Positions 43,895 through 52,705 of a DNA stretch of 64,000 nucleotides are shown here, in pieces. The notes beneath the pieces were generated by a model, which was not told the DNA's origin, searched no databases, and worked only from the letters and a program-made list of their open reading frames with translations. This DNA comes from DAINPP01 sp963667315 (GTDB lineage Bacteria; Thermotogota; Thermotogae; MWEM01). Made by a program: the position numbers and the translations under genes. Where the stretch lies: positions 1,302,001 through 1,366,000 of the forward strand of contig OY763325.1 in assembly GCA_963667315.1 (NCBI GenBank), in the 5' to 3' direction. The number at the start of each line of letters is the position of its first letter. Within the stretch, counting starts at the first letter, position 1.

Positions 43895-44743
43895 ATGCCT
43901 CAAAAGAAACAGACAATCAGGAATATGACACTAAAGGACTTAAAAAAAGCGGTTAGATGGGCTGAACATGAAGGCTGGAATCCCGGAATAAATGATGCCG
44001 AATGTTTTTTTAAAGCGGATAAGCGTGGCTTCTATGTCGGTGAGATTGATGGAGAAATGATTTCGACAATTTCTATCGTTAAATATAAAAACGATTTCGC
44101 TTTCCTGGGCTTTTATATTGTAAATCCGGAATATCGCAGTATGGGATACGGATTGGATATTTGGAATCATGTTATTGAAAAACATAAATTTTACACTATC
44201 GGATTAGATGGCGTTGTTGCTCAGCAGGAGAACTACAGAAAATCCGGTTTTGTTCTGGCGCATCGAAATATTCGTTATCAAGGGCAAAAGACAACTGATT
44301 TTTTCTCATCAAATGAGCCTGAAATTCAGCAGGTCCCTTTCCCGGCAATCGTCGAATATGATCGACTTTTTTTCCCTTCCGAAAGAAAAACTTTTCTTGA
44401 ACCCTGGCTTAATGAAAAAAACCGACATTCGTGTGCCTTTATTAAAAACCATGAAATAAAAGGATACGGTGTTATCAGAAAATGTGTCAGCGGCTACAAA
44501 ATAGGACCGCTTTTCGCTGACGATGAGAAGATAGCTGAACCCCTTTTCAGGGCATTGATTGATAAGGTGAACATTGGAGATATTTTCTTTATTGATGTTC
44601 CCGAAACAAACTTAAAAGGGGTAAATCTGGTTCACAAATACAATATGAATCATGTTTTCGAAACAGCCAGAATGTATACGAAAGAAGCTCCTAATCTTCC
44701 TATTGAGAAGATTTTCGGTATCTCCTCTTTCGAGTTGGGCTAA
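43895..44743 (+). CDS. GNAT family N-acetyltransferase, two-domain
   Basis: Protein of 282 aa. The N-terminal GNAT domain (~8-130) has FYIVNPEYRSMGYGLDIWNHV as its acetyl-CoA loop and NYRKSGFVLAHRN. The C-terminal ~145 residues are a second acetyltransferase-like domain of the YitH/Acetyltransf_18 type (SCAFIKNHEIKGYGVIRKC, then KIGPLFADDE). The ATG at 43895 follows TAGGAGGG; the longer frame upstream overlaps the phosphate transporter. It starts 17 nt after that transporter gene, so the two are probably co-transcribed. Confidence 0.85.
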   Translation: MPQKKQTIRNMTLKDLKKAVRWAEHEGWNPGINDAECFFKADKRGFYVGEIDGEMISTISIVKYKNDFAFLGFYIVNPEYRSMGYGLDIWNHVIEKHKFYTIGLDGVVAQQENYRKSGFVLAHRNIRYQGQKTTDFFSSNEPEIQQVPFPAIVEYDRLFFPSERKTFLEPWLNEKNRHSCAFIKNHEIKGYGVIRKCVSGYKIGPLFADDEKIAEPLFRALIDKVNIGDIFFIDVPETNLKGVNLVHKYNMNHVFETARMYTKEAPNLPIEKIFGISSFELG

Positions 44744-44760
44744 AGAGCGATAGATTTTTT

Positions 44761-44798
44761 AAAAACACCCGTCAATATAGCTATGGGTGTTTTTTTTA
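44761..44798 (+). terminator. intrinsic terminator after the PiT-GNAT genes
   Basis: Stem AAAACACCC (44762-44770) with GGGTGTTTT (44784-44792), then a T8 tract. Confidence 0.8.
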
Positions 44799-44841
44799 TG
44801 CCATAAAGTGTTATATTTATACCTATAAAGAGGTGACCATC

Positions 44842-45603
44842 TTGTTTAAATCATTTATCATTTTATTTATTTTCTTGATTTTTGTGAGCAGTTTTCTCGG
44901 AAGGGAGATCTTAATCGTTACAGGTGAATACGATCCGCTGGTGTCTTCGGGTTTACCGGGAAATGGTATCATCACGGAAATCATTACCGAGGCTTTCAGT
45001 CGATTGCCTGAATACGATGTCAGATATGAATTTTATCCCTGGAAAAGAGCCGAAGCTTTTGTAGCTTCCGGGAATGCCTGGGGAACATATCCGTTTTCCA
45101 GAACTGAAGAGCGAGAGAAGACTTTTCTTTTTTCAGAAATAATCTTTCAATCCGATATGGTCTTTTTTAATTATAATAACACTTCAGACATTCAGTATGA
45201 AACCCTTGAAGACCTGAAACCCTATTCAATCGGTGGTGTTTCCGGTTATTATTATCAAAGTTCTTTTGAAGATGCAGGCTTAAATGTCCTGTATCATTCG
45301 AGTGAAGAACTGGCATTTAAAAATCTGATTGCCGGCAGGGTAGATTTGGTTCCCATGATGGATATCATCGGCTGGACGATTATAAAAAAGAATTACCCGA
45401 AACTCCAACAAAAATTTAACATCTTAAAAAAACCGTTTGATACGACAACCAGTTCAATCATGATTTCTAAAACGTACCCGGAATCAGAACAAATTCTTGA
45501 AGCCTTTAACAAAGCACTGAATGATATGAAAAAAGACGGCACCTATCAGCGATTTTTAGACAGGATTAACCGTCAATATTCAAACGTTCAACCTGTTGAT
45601 TAA
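44842..45603 (+). CDS. family-3 periplasmic binding-protein-like protein (standalone)
   Basis: Exported protein of 253 aa. TTG start at 44842 behind AGAGGTG; GTG at 44833 lies inside that site. Signal peptide MFKSFIILFIFLIFVSSFLG. The mature part is a type-II solute-binding fold of the amino-acid type: GNGIITEIITEAFSRLPEYDV, YPWKRAEAFVASGNAWGTYPFSRTEER, then YPESEQILEAFNKALNDMKKDG and TYQRFLDRINRQ at the end. No permease or ATPase genes adjoin, so it is a lone binding protein that may act as a sensor or serve a remote transporter. Confidence 0.8.
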   Translation: MFKSFIILFIFLIFVSSFLGREILIVTGEYDPLVSSGLPGNGIITEIITEAFSRLPEYDVRYEFYPWKRAEAFVASGNAWGTYPFSRTEEREKTFLFSEIIFQSDMVFFNYNNTSDIQYETLEDLKPYSIGGVSGYYYQSSFEDAGLNVLYHSSEELAFKNLIAGRVDLVPMMDIIGWTIIKKNYPKLQQKFNILKKPFDTTTSSIMISKTYPESEQILEAFNKALNDMKKDGTYQRFLDRINRQYSNVQPVD

Positions 45604-45978
45604 ATAATATATAAAGACGTAAAATTAACATTTCAAAGATACAAGGCTTTATTTAGAGCTTTATTGACAATTATTCTGATTTTTTCAGCACGCTCCATAA
45701 ATTCTTCACTTGTGATACCTTCAACTAAGAGAAAGAGACTGAAGAGAATTCTTCAAAAACATTTGTATCAAAGCATATATTATACCGATACACCGCTTTC
45801 TGATCTTAAGCAGGCTTATACATATTACATATCTTTATTCTGCTTTTATCGGAGTAATCGGCCTGATTTTCTATACTTTTTCAGATCGTTTAAAGATATT
45901 CCTTCCCTGTGATATGCCAATCTTTTTCTTGTTTAACGCTTTTCACCTCATAAGAAAAATAATTTCTCTTAATATCAC
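45604..45978. other. intergenic region with an unrecognised possible gene relic
   Basis: About 375 nt. An 82-codon plus frame (45664-45912) has no ribosome site. Past 45820 a different frame gives hydrophobic sequence (YLYSAFIGVIGLIFYTFSDR), as though one membrane-protein fragment were split by a frameshift. I recognise no family, and chance is possible. Confidence 0.3.
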
Positions 45979-46039
45979 TTGACAAAACAATAAAATAACG
46001 GTATAATCAACTTACTTTATTCAGTGAATTAAGTTACTT
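45979..46039 (+). promoter_or_regulatory. consensus promoter and 31-bp palindromic operator of the alpha-glucoside operon
   Basis: TTGACA (45979-45984), 17 nt, TATAAT (46002-46007). A palindrome at 46009-46039 centred on G46024 covers the start site. Its perfect core is ATTCA-G-TGAAT, and the outer arms match at 12 of 15 positions. The probable binder is the ROK repressor encoded at 49094-50293. Confidence 0.75.
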
Positions 46040-46056
46040 TTTATTGGGATGGTGAT

Positions 46057-46944
46057 ATGTTGGTCTCTCTGAACAAAAGAAGAAAACGATTTGAGATTAT
46101 TTTTTTTCTGGCACCAAGCCTTTTTGGTCTGATTCTGTTTCAGATTATTCCGTTTGGAAATTCGCTTTATCTGTCATTGACCGATTGGGATGTTCTTAGT
46201 AAAGCAAATTTTGTAGGGATAAAAAATTATTCAGATATATTTAAAAGTGATGAATTCTGGCGAGTGCTTTCGAACACCTTGTATTTTATCGTTCTCTACA
46301 TTCCCGGAATCATAATTGTTTCTCTGGGATTGGCTTCTTTATTGAATATCAATGCCCCCGGAAAGAAATTCTTCCGCGTTGTTTTTTACATCCCGGTTCT
46401 GACATCATGGGTGGCGGCGGCTCTTTTATGGCGTTGGCTTCTCAGTCCGTATTACGGTCCGATCAACGAAATCATCAATTTTTTTGGAGCAACAGGACCC
46501 AGCTGGCTTTACGATAAAAACTGGGCGATGCCGGGAATCGTCATCGCCAGTCTATGGAAAGATATGGGCTATTTTGGATTGATCTTCCTTTCAGCTCTTC
46601 AATCCATTGATAAAACCTATTACGAAGCAGCAAAGATGGATGGTGCTTCATCGTTGAGAATGTTTTTCAAGATTACACTCCCCATGATTTCACCAACGAT
46701 GTTCTTTGTGATCATCATCTCGATCATCAATTCATTCCAGCTGTTTCCACAGGTTATGATCATGACCCAGGGCGGTCCATTCGGTTCTACACAGGTGATG
46801 GTTGAGAGAATATACAGTTATGCCTTTGATTATTACAAGATGGGATACGCTTCGGCATTCTCATGGATACTGTTTGTCTTTATCTTTATTGCAACGGTTG
46901 TTCAGCTTTATTTCCAGAAAAGGTGGGTGCATTATGAGGGGTAG
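46057..46944 (+). CDS. ABC sugar permease (MalF/UgpA-like)
   Basis: Inner-membrane protein of 295 aa with six membrane segments. EAA loop YYEAAKMDGASSLRMFFKITLPMISP; the terminal motif GGPFGSTQVMVERIYSYAF is typical of sugar-permease subunit 1. First gene of the alpha-glucoside operon, behind a consensus promoter and palindrome. Its end overlaps the start of the second permease by 11 nt. Unusually, the permeases precede the binding protein. Confidence 0.92.
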   Translation: MLVSLNKRRKRFEIIFFLAPSLFGLILFQIIPFGNSLYLSLTDWDVLSKANFVGIKNYSDIFKSDEFWRVLSNTLYFIVLYIPGIIIVSLGLASLLNINAPGKKFFRVVFYIPVLTSWVAAALLWRWLLSPYYGPINEIINFFGATGPSWLYDKNWAMPGIVIASLWKDMGYFGLIFLSALQSIDKTYYEAAKMDGASSLRMFFKITLPMISPTMFFVIIISIINSFQLFPQVMIMTQGGPFGSTQVMVERIYSYAFDYYKMGYASAFSWILFVFIFIATVVQLYFQKRWVHYEG

Positions 46945-47761
46945 AACATTTATTTACAAAAGAATCTGTTATTACGCAATCATTTCATTGCTGGCCATCT
47001 TCGCCTTATTGCCCTTTTTCTGGATGCTTTCCACTTCTTTAAAGGAGACGAAAGCCCTGACGACAATTCCGATTCAATGGATTCCGGAAAAAGTCAGTTT
47101 CTCAGCCTATACGGAGATATTCAACGTATTTCCATTTGCCCGGTCAATCTTCAACAGCTTATTTATCGCAGTCGTCGGGACATTCATCAGCGTTATGTCT
47201 TCGGCGATGGCCGCGTATGTATTCGGGAAAATTGAATTTAAAGGGAGAGAAGTACTATTCACCTTTTATCTCGCAACGATGATGATTCCTGGAAATCTTC
47301 TGATGATCCCCAATTATCTGACCCTGCGTTCTCTGGGCCTTCTTAATAGTTTTGCAGGCGTGCTGCTGCCAAGTTTTTTCAATGCCTTCGGAACTTTTCT
47401 TCTCAGACAGAATATAAAGTCGTTATCGAACAGTTTTATTGAGGCTGCGGTAATAGATGGGGCTTCGCGAATCAAAGTCTTTTTCCGGATCATTCTGCCG
47501 CTTATAAAGCCAGCTGTTACAACTGTGACGGTGTTAACCTTTATGGGGAACTGGAATTCATATCTCTGGCCGTTAATCGTCCTGACTTCAAAGGATAAAA
47601 TGACACTCACAGTTGGTTTGAGCCTTTTGAACGGTCAATACGCATCGGATTACAATATGCTGATGGCAGGTGCTATCATTTCAATCGTACCTATGATCAT
47701 TGTTTACGCATTTTCACAGAAACACATTGAAGTCGGATTTAATGTCGGAAGTTTGAAATAA
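46934..47761 (+). CDS. ABC sugar permease (MalG/UgpE-like)
   Basis: Inner-membrane protein of 275 aa with six membrane segments. EAA loop IEAAVIDGASRIKVFFRIILPLIKP; conserved FMGNWNSYLWPL. The ATG at 46934 overlaps the end of permease 1 and has AAGGTGGG just upstream; the longer frame is inside the neighbour. Second permease of the importer; no ATPase gene is present in the locus. Confidence 0.92.
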   Translation: MRGRTFIYKRICYYAIISLLAIFALLPFFWMLSTSLKETKALTTIPIQWIPEKVSFSAYTEIFNVFPFARSIFNSLFIAVVGTFISVMSSAMAAYVFGKIEFKGREVLFTFYLATMMIPGNLLMIPNYLTLRSLGLLNSFAGVLLPSFFNAFGTFLLRQNIKSLSNSFIEAAVIDGASRIKVFFRIILPLIKPAVTTVTVLTFMGNWNSYLWPLIVLTSKDKMTLTVGLSLLNGQYASDYNMLMAGAIISIVPMIIVYAFSQKHIEVGFNVGSLK

Positions 47762-47800
47762 TTCAAACTCATAAAACTACACGTAAAGGGAGATGGTTTG

Positions 47801-49036
47801 ATGTTTAAGAAATTTGTGTTGTTCGCAATTATCGTAACAATTATTACGGGATTTGGTTTTGCCGCTACTGAAGTTGACTTTATGAATTTTTCATCAGCGG
47901 GAGATAATGCTAAATACCTGGAAGAAATGAAAGATGTCTTTGAAGCTCAGAATCCTGATATCAAGATCAACATTGAAACGGTCGGCTACGGTGATTATTT
48001 CACAAAACTCATGACACTCGTTGCTGGAAACAATGCACCCGATGCATTTGAACTGAATTATGAAAATTTCTATACCTATGCTAAAAAAGGGGTTCTGCTG
48101 AACATCAATGATGAGATGGCAGCAACAGGATTTGACAAAAACAATATCAACGAAATGGCATTGAAGGCATTCCAGATGGATTCAGACCAGTACGGGCTGC
48201 CATTCAGCTTCTCAAACGTCGTATTGATCTACAACAAGGAACTCTTCGACAGAGCCGGTGCAGATTATCCTGAACTCGACTGGAAATGGGAAGATGTACA
48301 GGATGCAGCTGAGAAGATCAGAGCCCTTCACCCGATGACATTCGGTATATTCCAGCCCATTCAGTTCTGGGAATTCTACAAGGTTGTTAAACAGAACGGT
48401 GGAAGCCTTTTCAGCGAAGACGGCAAGAGCTTCAACATCAATTCAAAACAGAATATCGAAACCCTGCAGTATCTTGTAGACAAGGTTCTTAAATCAAACG
48501 TCATGCCAAACGACGCTCAGCTTGCCGGTATGGGTGACTGGGATCTCTTTATTTCCGGTAGACTTGGTATGATCGTAACAGGGATCTGGGCATTCCCAAC
48601 ATTCATTAACGATTGTGATTTCGATTGGGACGTTGCGGTTGAACCGGGAAACCTTGCAAAAGCAACTCATTTCTTCGCAAACGGTGTTGTCCTCAGCAAG
48701 GATACAAAAGTTGCCGATGCAGCTTACCAATGGATTGAATTCCTTTCCTCAAGCAAAGAAGTTGCAAAGATCAGAATCGATGCCGGTTGGGAACTACCTG
48801 CTGTAACATACGAAGATATTCTCGCCGATTACGCATCACAGACACCACCCGCAAACAGAAATGCCGTATTCAAATCAATGAATTACCTCGTAACACCGCC
48901 TGTCATCGAACAGGCAGCCGAGTTGACGGATATCATCAACAGACATCTTGAAGCGGCAAAATATGGAGAAAAGACACCGGAAGAAGCTTTAAATGATGCA
49001 CAGAAAGAATTAACAGAAAAGATCAATCTTGAATAA
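47801..49036 (+). CDS. ABC sugar substrate-binding protein
   Basis: Exported family-1 binding protein of 411 aa. Signal peptide MFKKFVLFAIIVTIITGFGF, then AA (no lipobox). The mature part opens TEVDFMNFSSAGDNAKYLEE, with the characteristic FEAQNPDIKINIETVGYGDYFTKLMTLVAGNNAPDAFE. The C-terminus ends with KYGEKTPEEALNDAQKEL, the usual last helix of this group. The ligand is predicted from context to be an alpha-glucoside such as an isomalto- or malto-oligosaccharide. ATG at 47801 behind AAAGGGAG. A hairpin separates it from the regulator gene. Confidence 0.9.
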   Translation: MFKKFVLFAIIVTIITGFGFAATEVDFMNFSSAGDNAKYLEEMKDVFEAQNPDIKINIETVGYGDYFTKLMTLVAGNNAPDAFELNYENFYTYAKKGVLLNINDEMAATGFDKNNINEMALKAFQMDSDQYGLPFSFSNVVLIYNKELFDRAGADYPELDWKWEDVQDAAEKIRALHPMTFGIFQPIQFWEFYKVVKQNGGSLFSEDGKSFNINSKQNIETLQYLVDKVLKSNVMPNDAQLAGMGDWDLFISGRLGMIVTGIWAFPTFINDCDFDWDVAVEPGNLAKATHFFANGVVLSKDTKVADAAYQWIEFLSSSKEVAKIRIDAGWELPAVTYEDILADYASQTPPANRNAVFKSMNYLVTPPVIEQAAELTDIINRHLEAAKYGEKTPEEALNDAQKELTEKINLE

Positions 49037-49050
49037 GTAATTCACTTTAC

Positions 49051-49078
49051 GGGGAACGGTTTTACGTTCCCCAATTTT
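49051..49078 (+). terminator. hairpin between binding-protein and ROK regulator genes
   Basis: 8-bp perfect stem GGGGAACG (49051-49058) with CGTTCCCC (49065-49072), 6-nt loop, short AATTTT tail. The regulator TTG start follows 16-22 nt later, so it probably acts as a partial terminator. Confidence 0.7.
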
Positions 49079-49093
49079 CCCGGAGGAATTGAC

Positions 49094-50293
49094 TTGAGTA
49101 AAAAAGCAACCAAAGCGGTCATGAAAGATATCAACGTCAAGTTATTGCTGAAAAATATATATTATGCCGAAGAAGGCGTTAACAGGGCGTCACTCGCAAA
49201 AAAAACACATCTGAGCCCTGCTACGGTAACCAACCTTGTATCGGAACTGGTGGCAGAGGGTTTGATTATTGAAACCGGAAACGACATTTCAACCGGCGGT
49301 AGAAGACCCATTATCCTCAAAATAAATCCGAATTATAAATTTGTCATCGGGATAAAGATAGGGTTTGGTTATATCAATTTCATGCTCTCTGACCTCAACG
49401 GTGTGGTTAAAGAAGTCATTCAGAAGATCTACGAAGAGCTAACAGTAGAAACGGTTATAAAAGAACTGAGAAGACAGCACGACGAATGGCAGGAAAAATA
49501 TAAAGTGGCATTTCTTGGGATAGGCGTAGCCGTATCGGGAGTGGTTGATGCCATCAATGGAAAGATCATCAATTCTTATATCTTAAACTGGAAAGATATT
49601 GAATTATCAAAACTGATTCATGATGAATTTGACTTGGATGTACAGATTCTGAACGATGTTGACTCTTTCGCTCAGGCTCAATTATGGAAAAGTGAAGCAA
49701 AGAACTATAGAAACTCAGCTTTTCTGACACTTGGTGTTGGAATAGGGGGATCCGTGATCATCAACAGACAGCTGCTTTCAAGTTGGGGTGGTGTTACGGA
49801 ATTCGGTCATATGACGGTGGTTGAAAACGGAAATAAATGTAATTGCGGCAGCAACGGGTGCCTTGAGGCAGAAGCCTCATTCAGGGCATTGACCAGAAAG
49901 ATAAACAAAAATGTTAAGAATGAAGCATTGCATTCACTTTATAAAATGATGAAAAATAACGAAAGTTCCGAAATAGATTTTCTTGAACATGCTGAAAGAA
50001 CAGAAAATGCCATATTTAAAGAAGTATTTCAGGAATTTTCCAGATTAATCGGTATCGTCATTAAGAATGTCATCAACATTTTTAACCCGGAATATTTTCT
50101 TATCGGTGGTGAAGCGATGGAATTTGAAAAGTATTTCCTGAATGACACGATCAAATTTGCCAATAAAAACACTTTTAACGGTTTAGCAGAAAAAATTGTA
50201 TTTGACCGGGATAAGATTGGTGAAAATGCCTGGACCCTCGGTTGTATATTCAAAGTAATTGAACAGAACATATTAAACTCGAAAAAGATATAA
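49094..50293 (+). CDS. ROK family transcriptional repressor (XylR/NagC type)
   Basis: Protein of 399 aa. N-terminal winged helix-turn-helix (~15-75), LAKKTHLSPATVTNLVSELVAEGLI, then the ROK fold with LGVGIGGSVIINRQL, EFGHMTVVENG and the zinc motif CNCGSNGCLE. ROK repressors usually lose DNA binding when a sugar or sugar phosphate binds. The TTG start follows GGAGGAATTGAC. It lies inside the sugar locus, before the two glycosidase genes, and probably acts on the palindrome at 46009-46039. Confidence 0.92.
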   Translation: MSKKATKAVMKDINVKLLLKNIYYAEEGVNRASLAKKTHLSPATVTNLVSELVAEGLIIETGNDISTGGRRPIILKINPNYKFVIGIKIGFGYINFMLSDLNGVVKEVIQKIYEELTVETVIKELRRQHDEWQEKYKVAFLGIGVAVSGVVDAINGKIINSYILNWKDIELSKLIHDEFDLDVQILNDVDSFAQAQLWKSEAKNYRNSAFLTLGVGIGGSVIINRQLLSSWGGVTEFGHMTVVENGNKCNCGSNGCLEAEASFRALTRKINKNVKNEALHSLYKMMKNNESSEIDFLEHAERTENAIFKEVFQEFSRLIGIVIKNVINIFNPEYFLIGGEAMEFEKYFLNDTIKFANKNTFNGLAEKIVFDRDKIGENAWTLGCIFKVIEQNILNSKKI

Positions 50294-50333
50294 CAATTAA
50301 AATAAAAGCGCATTGAACGAAGGAGAGAGAATC

Positions 50334-52694
50334 ATGATAAAATTCAAGCATCTTCCATATGGCAGTCAAAACCCTTACCTCAGAGAATATGCCTGTGAGA
50401 GAATACCGTTTCTTCCTTTAGCAGGTAAAAAAGTCATCCTTAATTATATGGTTGATACTGCTATACTCGGTCAGAGAAGTCATATCGAACTAATTACAGG
50501 TCTTGATGAAACAAGCATCAGAGGACAATGTCAGAAGAGTACTCCCGAAGGCTCATACTGGCAGGCAGAAATTCCGCCAACACCAACAGGGACTACCGTC
50601 AGATACAGATTTGTATTCGGAAGGGATAAAGCCTCCTCTGAATCCTCGGAATGGTTTGAATACACAACAAAAGAATGGAAAGACATCACAAAAGACGTAA
50701 ACATCAATGAAGACGAAATAATCATAAACACTCAAAACACCTCACACAACTCAAAAACACTTTCAATCAATAACAGGATTAAAAGTTTGGAAGTACTGAC
50801 AGACGGTCAAAAAAATTATGATATCAGATGCACCTTTAAAAAGTCTGAAGGGGAAAAAATCTTTGGACTTGGTGAACACTACGATTCATTATCTCTTGAA
50901 GAGGATGAGGAATATTTCTGCTTTGTCTACGATCAATGTAAGGTTCAGAAAAAGAAAGGGTATGCACCCGTTCCTTTTTTATTCACAGATAAAGGATTTG
51001 GATTGTTTTTCGATACGGGTTTCCCGACAAAATATGAGATTTATAAGAACGAAATCACAATAACCCTCATCTCAACGGACATCCCCTGTGACGAGCTGGA
51101 GATTAAATACTGGGTCGATACATCTCATGAAAAGATCATCGCTGATTTTTACGCGATATCACAACCGGTCCTGCCACCGGATTGGGTATTTGGTCCCTGG
51201 ATGTCAGCCAATCAGTGGAACTCTCAGCAGAAGATGGAAGAGGTGTTAAAAAAAGCTAAGGAACTCAATCTGCCTGCAACTGTCGCTGTCATCGAAGCCT
51301 GGTCGGATGAGCAATCATTCTATATCTTTAACGGCGCGGATTATGATACGGTAGATGGTGGAGATGCCCTCACTTTAAAAGATTTCAAATTCAAAGACCC
51401 CTGGCCGGACCCGAAAAAGATGGTGGAGATGTATCATGATGCCGGTATCAAGATGATCTTATGGCAGATTCCCGTACTTAAACCAACCGAAGAATTCAGA
51501 AATTATAAACAGCATCAGGCGGATATGGCATATGCCATGGAGAAGAAATATGTCGTCATGAAAGAAAATGGTGATTTCTACAGAATACCGATGACAAAAT
51601 GGTTTGAAGACAGCCTTGTTGTTGATTTCTTCAATGAGGAGGCTGTTGCATGGTGGCAGTCAAAACGAAAGTATCTTGCAGAAGAGATAGGAATAGACGG
51701 GTTCAAGACGGATGGGGGTGAACATCTCTGGTTCAGAGATACAATCGTCAATCATTCGGCTTCTGCAGCAGAAAAGCGAAACAATTACCCTGAAAAATAT
51801 TTTGAAACGGCATATGGTATCCTGAATGATCCTGAAAAGGTCCTTTTCAGCAGAGCAGGGTACTCACGATCGGCAAAATCCAGTATTTTCTGGGTCGGAG
51901 ATGAAGATTCAAGTTTTGAAGCGATGAAGGATAATTTCATCGCCGGGCTTAACGTTTCTATTTGCGGCAATCCCTTCTGGGGTTGGGATATCGCCGGATT
52001 CAGCGGGGGTCTCCCGGAACTCGACCTGTATAAAACTGCCATATGGAATTCAGTTTTTGTCCCGATTTTCCAGTTCCATTCGGAAGATCCGGGAGACCCT
52101 CAACCTTCAGCGGAACGCTCTCCATGGAATATCGCAGAGTATTATCATGACGATACGGTTATTGATCTGTACAGAAAAGCTGTTTCCCTCCGTATGAGTC
52201 TTTTGCCGTATATTTCAGCAGAAGCTGCATACAGTCAAGACAACGGACGGCCTTTAACTTATCCGTTATGTGTTAAAAATCCCGAATGTACTTCTGATGG
52301 CCTGCCGTATTATTTTGGAAGAGATATGATCGTATATCCGGTGCTTGAAGAAGAAAAAGTACAAGGTTACATGACACTCCCGGAAGGTGAATGGATAGAC
52401 TTGTGGACAGGTAAAACCGTACAGGGTTTGAAGAAATTGACAATCACTCTTGACGGAAAACCTCAGGTTTTTGTTAAAAAGGGTGCTGTCATCCGAATTT
52501 GTCTTCCTGAAACGGAAAATTTATTTGATCCCGATTGGTTCGGAAAAGAAAATGCTTTAATCATGTTTGCGAAAAAAGATGAAATATCCGGGGATATGAA
52601 GAGGAAAAACGATGACATAAAAAAGGTCGGGTATATCTCTGACTCCAACAACGCTTCCGATATTCTTTCAATCACTTGGGAATCCATTCAGTGA
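50334..52694 (+). CDS. glycoside hydrolase family 31 (alpha-glucosidase/alpha-xylosidase)
   Basis: Cytoplasmic enzyme of 786 aa, no signal peptide. An N-terminal beta domain (including a carbohydrate-binding-like first ~90 residues) leads to the (beta/alpha)8 catalytic part. The nucleophile is Asp460 in GIDGFKTDGGEHLW, and the acid/base is probably Asp523 in FWVGDEDSSFEAMKDN; ICGNPFWGWDIAGFSGG is the conserved GH31 block. FKTDGGE rather than KTDFGE separates it from classic YicI xylosidases. The substrate is an alpha-glucoside released by, or imported with, the flanking genes. ATG at 50334 behind AAGGAGAG. Confidence 0.92.
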   Translation: MIKFKHLPYGSQNPYLREYACERIPFLPLAGKKVILNYMVDTAILGQRSHIELITGLDETSIRGQCQKSTPEGSYWQAEIPPTPTGTTVRYRFVFGRDKASSESSEWFEYTTKEWKDITKDVNINEDEIIINTQNTSHNSKTLSINNRIKSLEVLTDGQKNYDIRCTFKKSEGEKIFGLGEHYDSLSLEEDEEYFCFVYDQCKVQKKKGYAPVPFLFTDKGFGLFFDTGFPTKYEIYKNEITITLISTDIPCDELEIKYWVDTSHEKIIADFYAISQPVLPPDWVFGPWMSANQWNSQQKMEEVLKKAKELNLPATVAVIEAWSDEQSFYIFNGADYDTVDGGDALTLKDFKFKDPWPDPKKMVEMYHDAGIKMILWQIPVLKPTEEFRNYKQHQADMAYAMEKKYVVMKENGDFYRIPMTKWFEDSLVVDFFNEEAVAWWQSKRKYLAEEIGIDGFKTDGGEHLWFRDTIVNHSASAAEKRNNYPEKYFETAYGILNDPEKVLFSRAGYSRSAKSSIFWVGDEDSSFEAMKDNFIAGLNVSICGNPFWGWDIAGFSGGLPELDLYKTAIWNSVFVPIFQFHSEDPGDPQPSAERSPWNIAEYYHDDTVIDLYRKAVSLRMSLLPYISAEAAYSQDNGRPLTYPLCVKNPECTSDGLPYYFGRDMIVYPVLEEEKVQGYMTLPEGEWIDLWTGKTVQGLKKLTITLDGKPQVFVKKGAVIRICLPETENLFDPDWFGKENALIMFAKKDEISGDMKRKNDDIKKVGYISDSNNASDILSITWESIQ

Positions 52695-52705
52695 AGGAGG
52701 CAATT

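Noticed and set aside
45664..45912. 82-codon plus frame as a gene
   Set aside because: No ribosome site, irregular composition, and a hydrophobic stretch continues in another frame; at best a relic.
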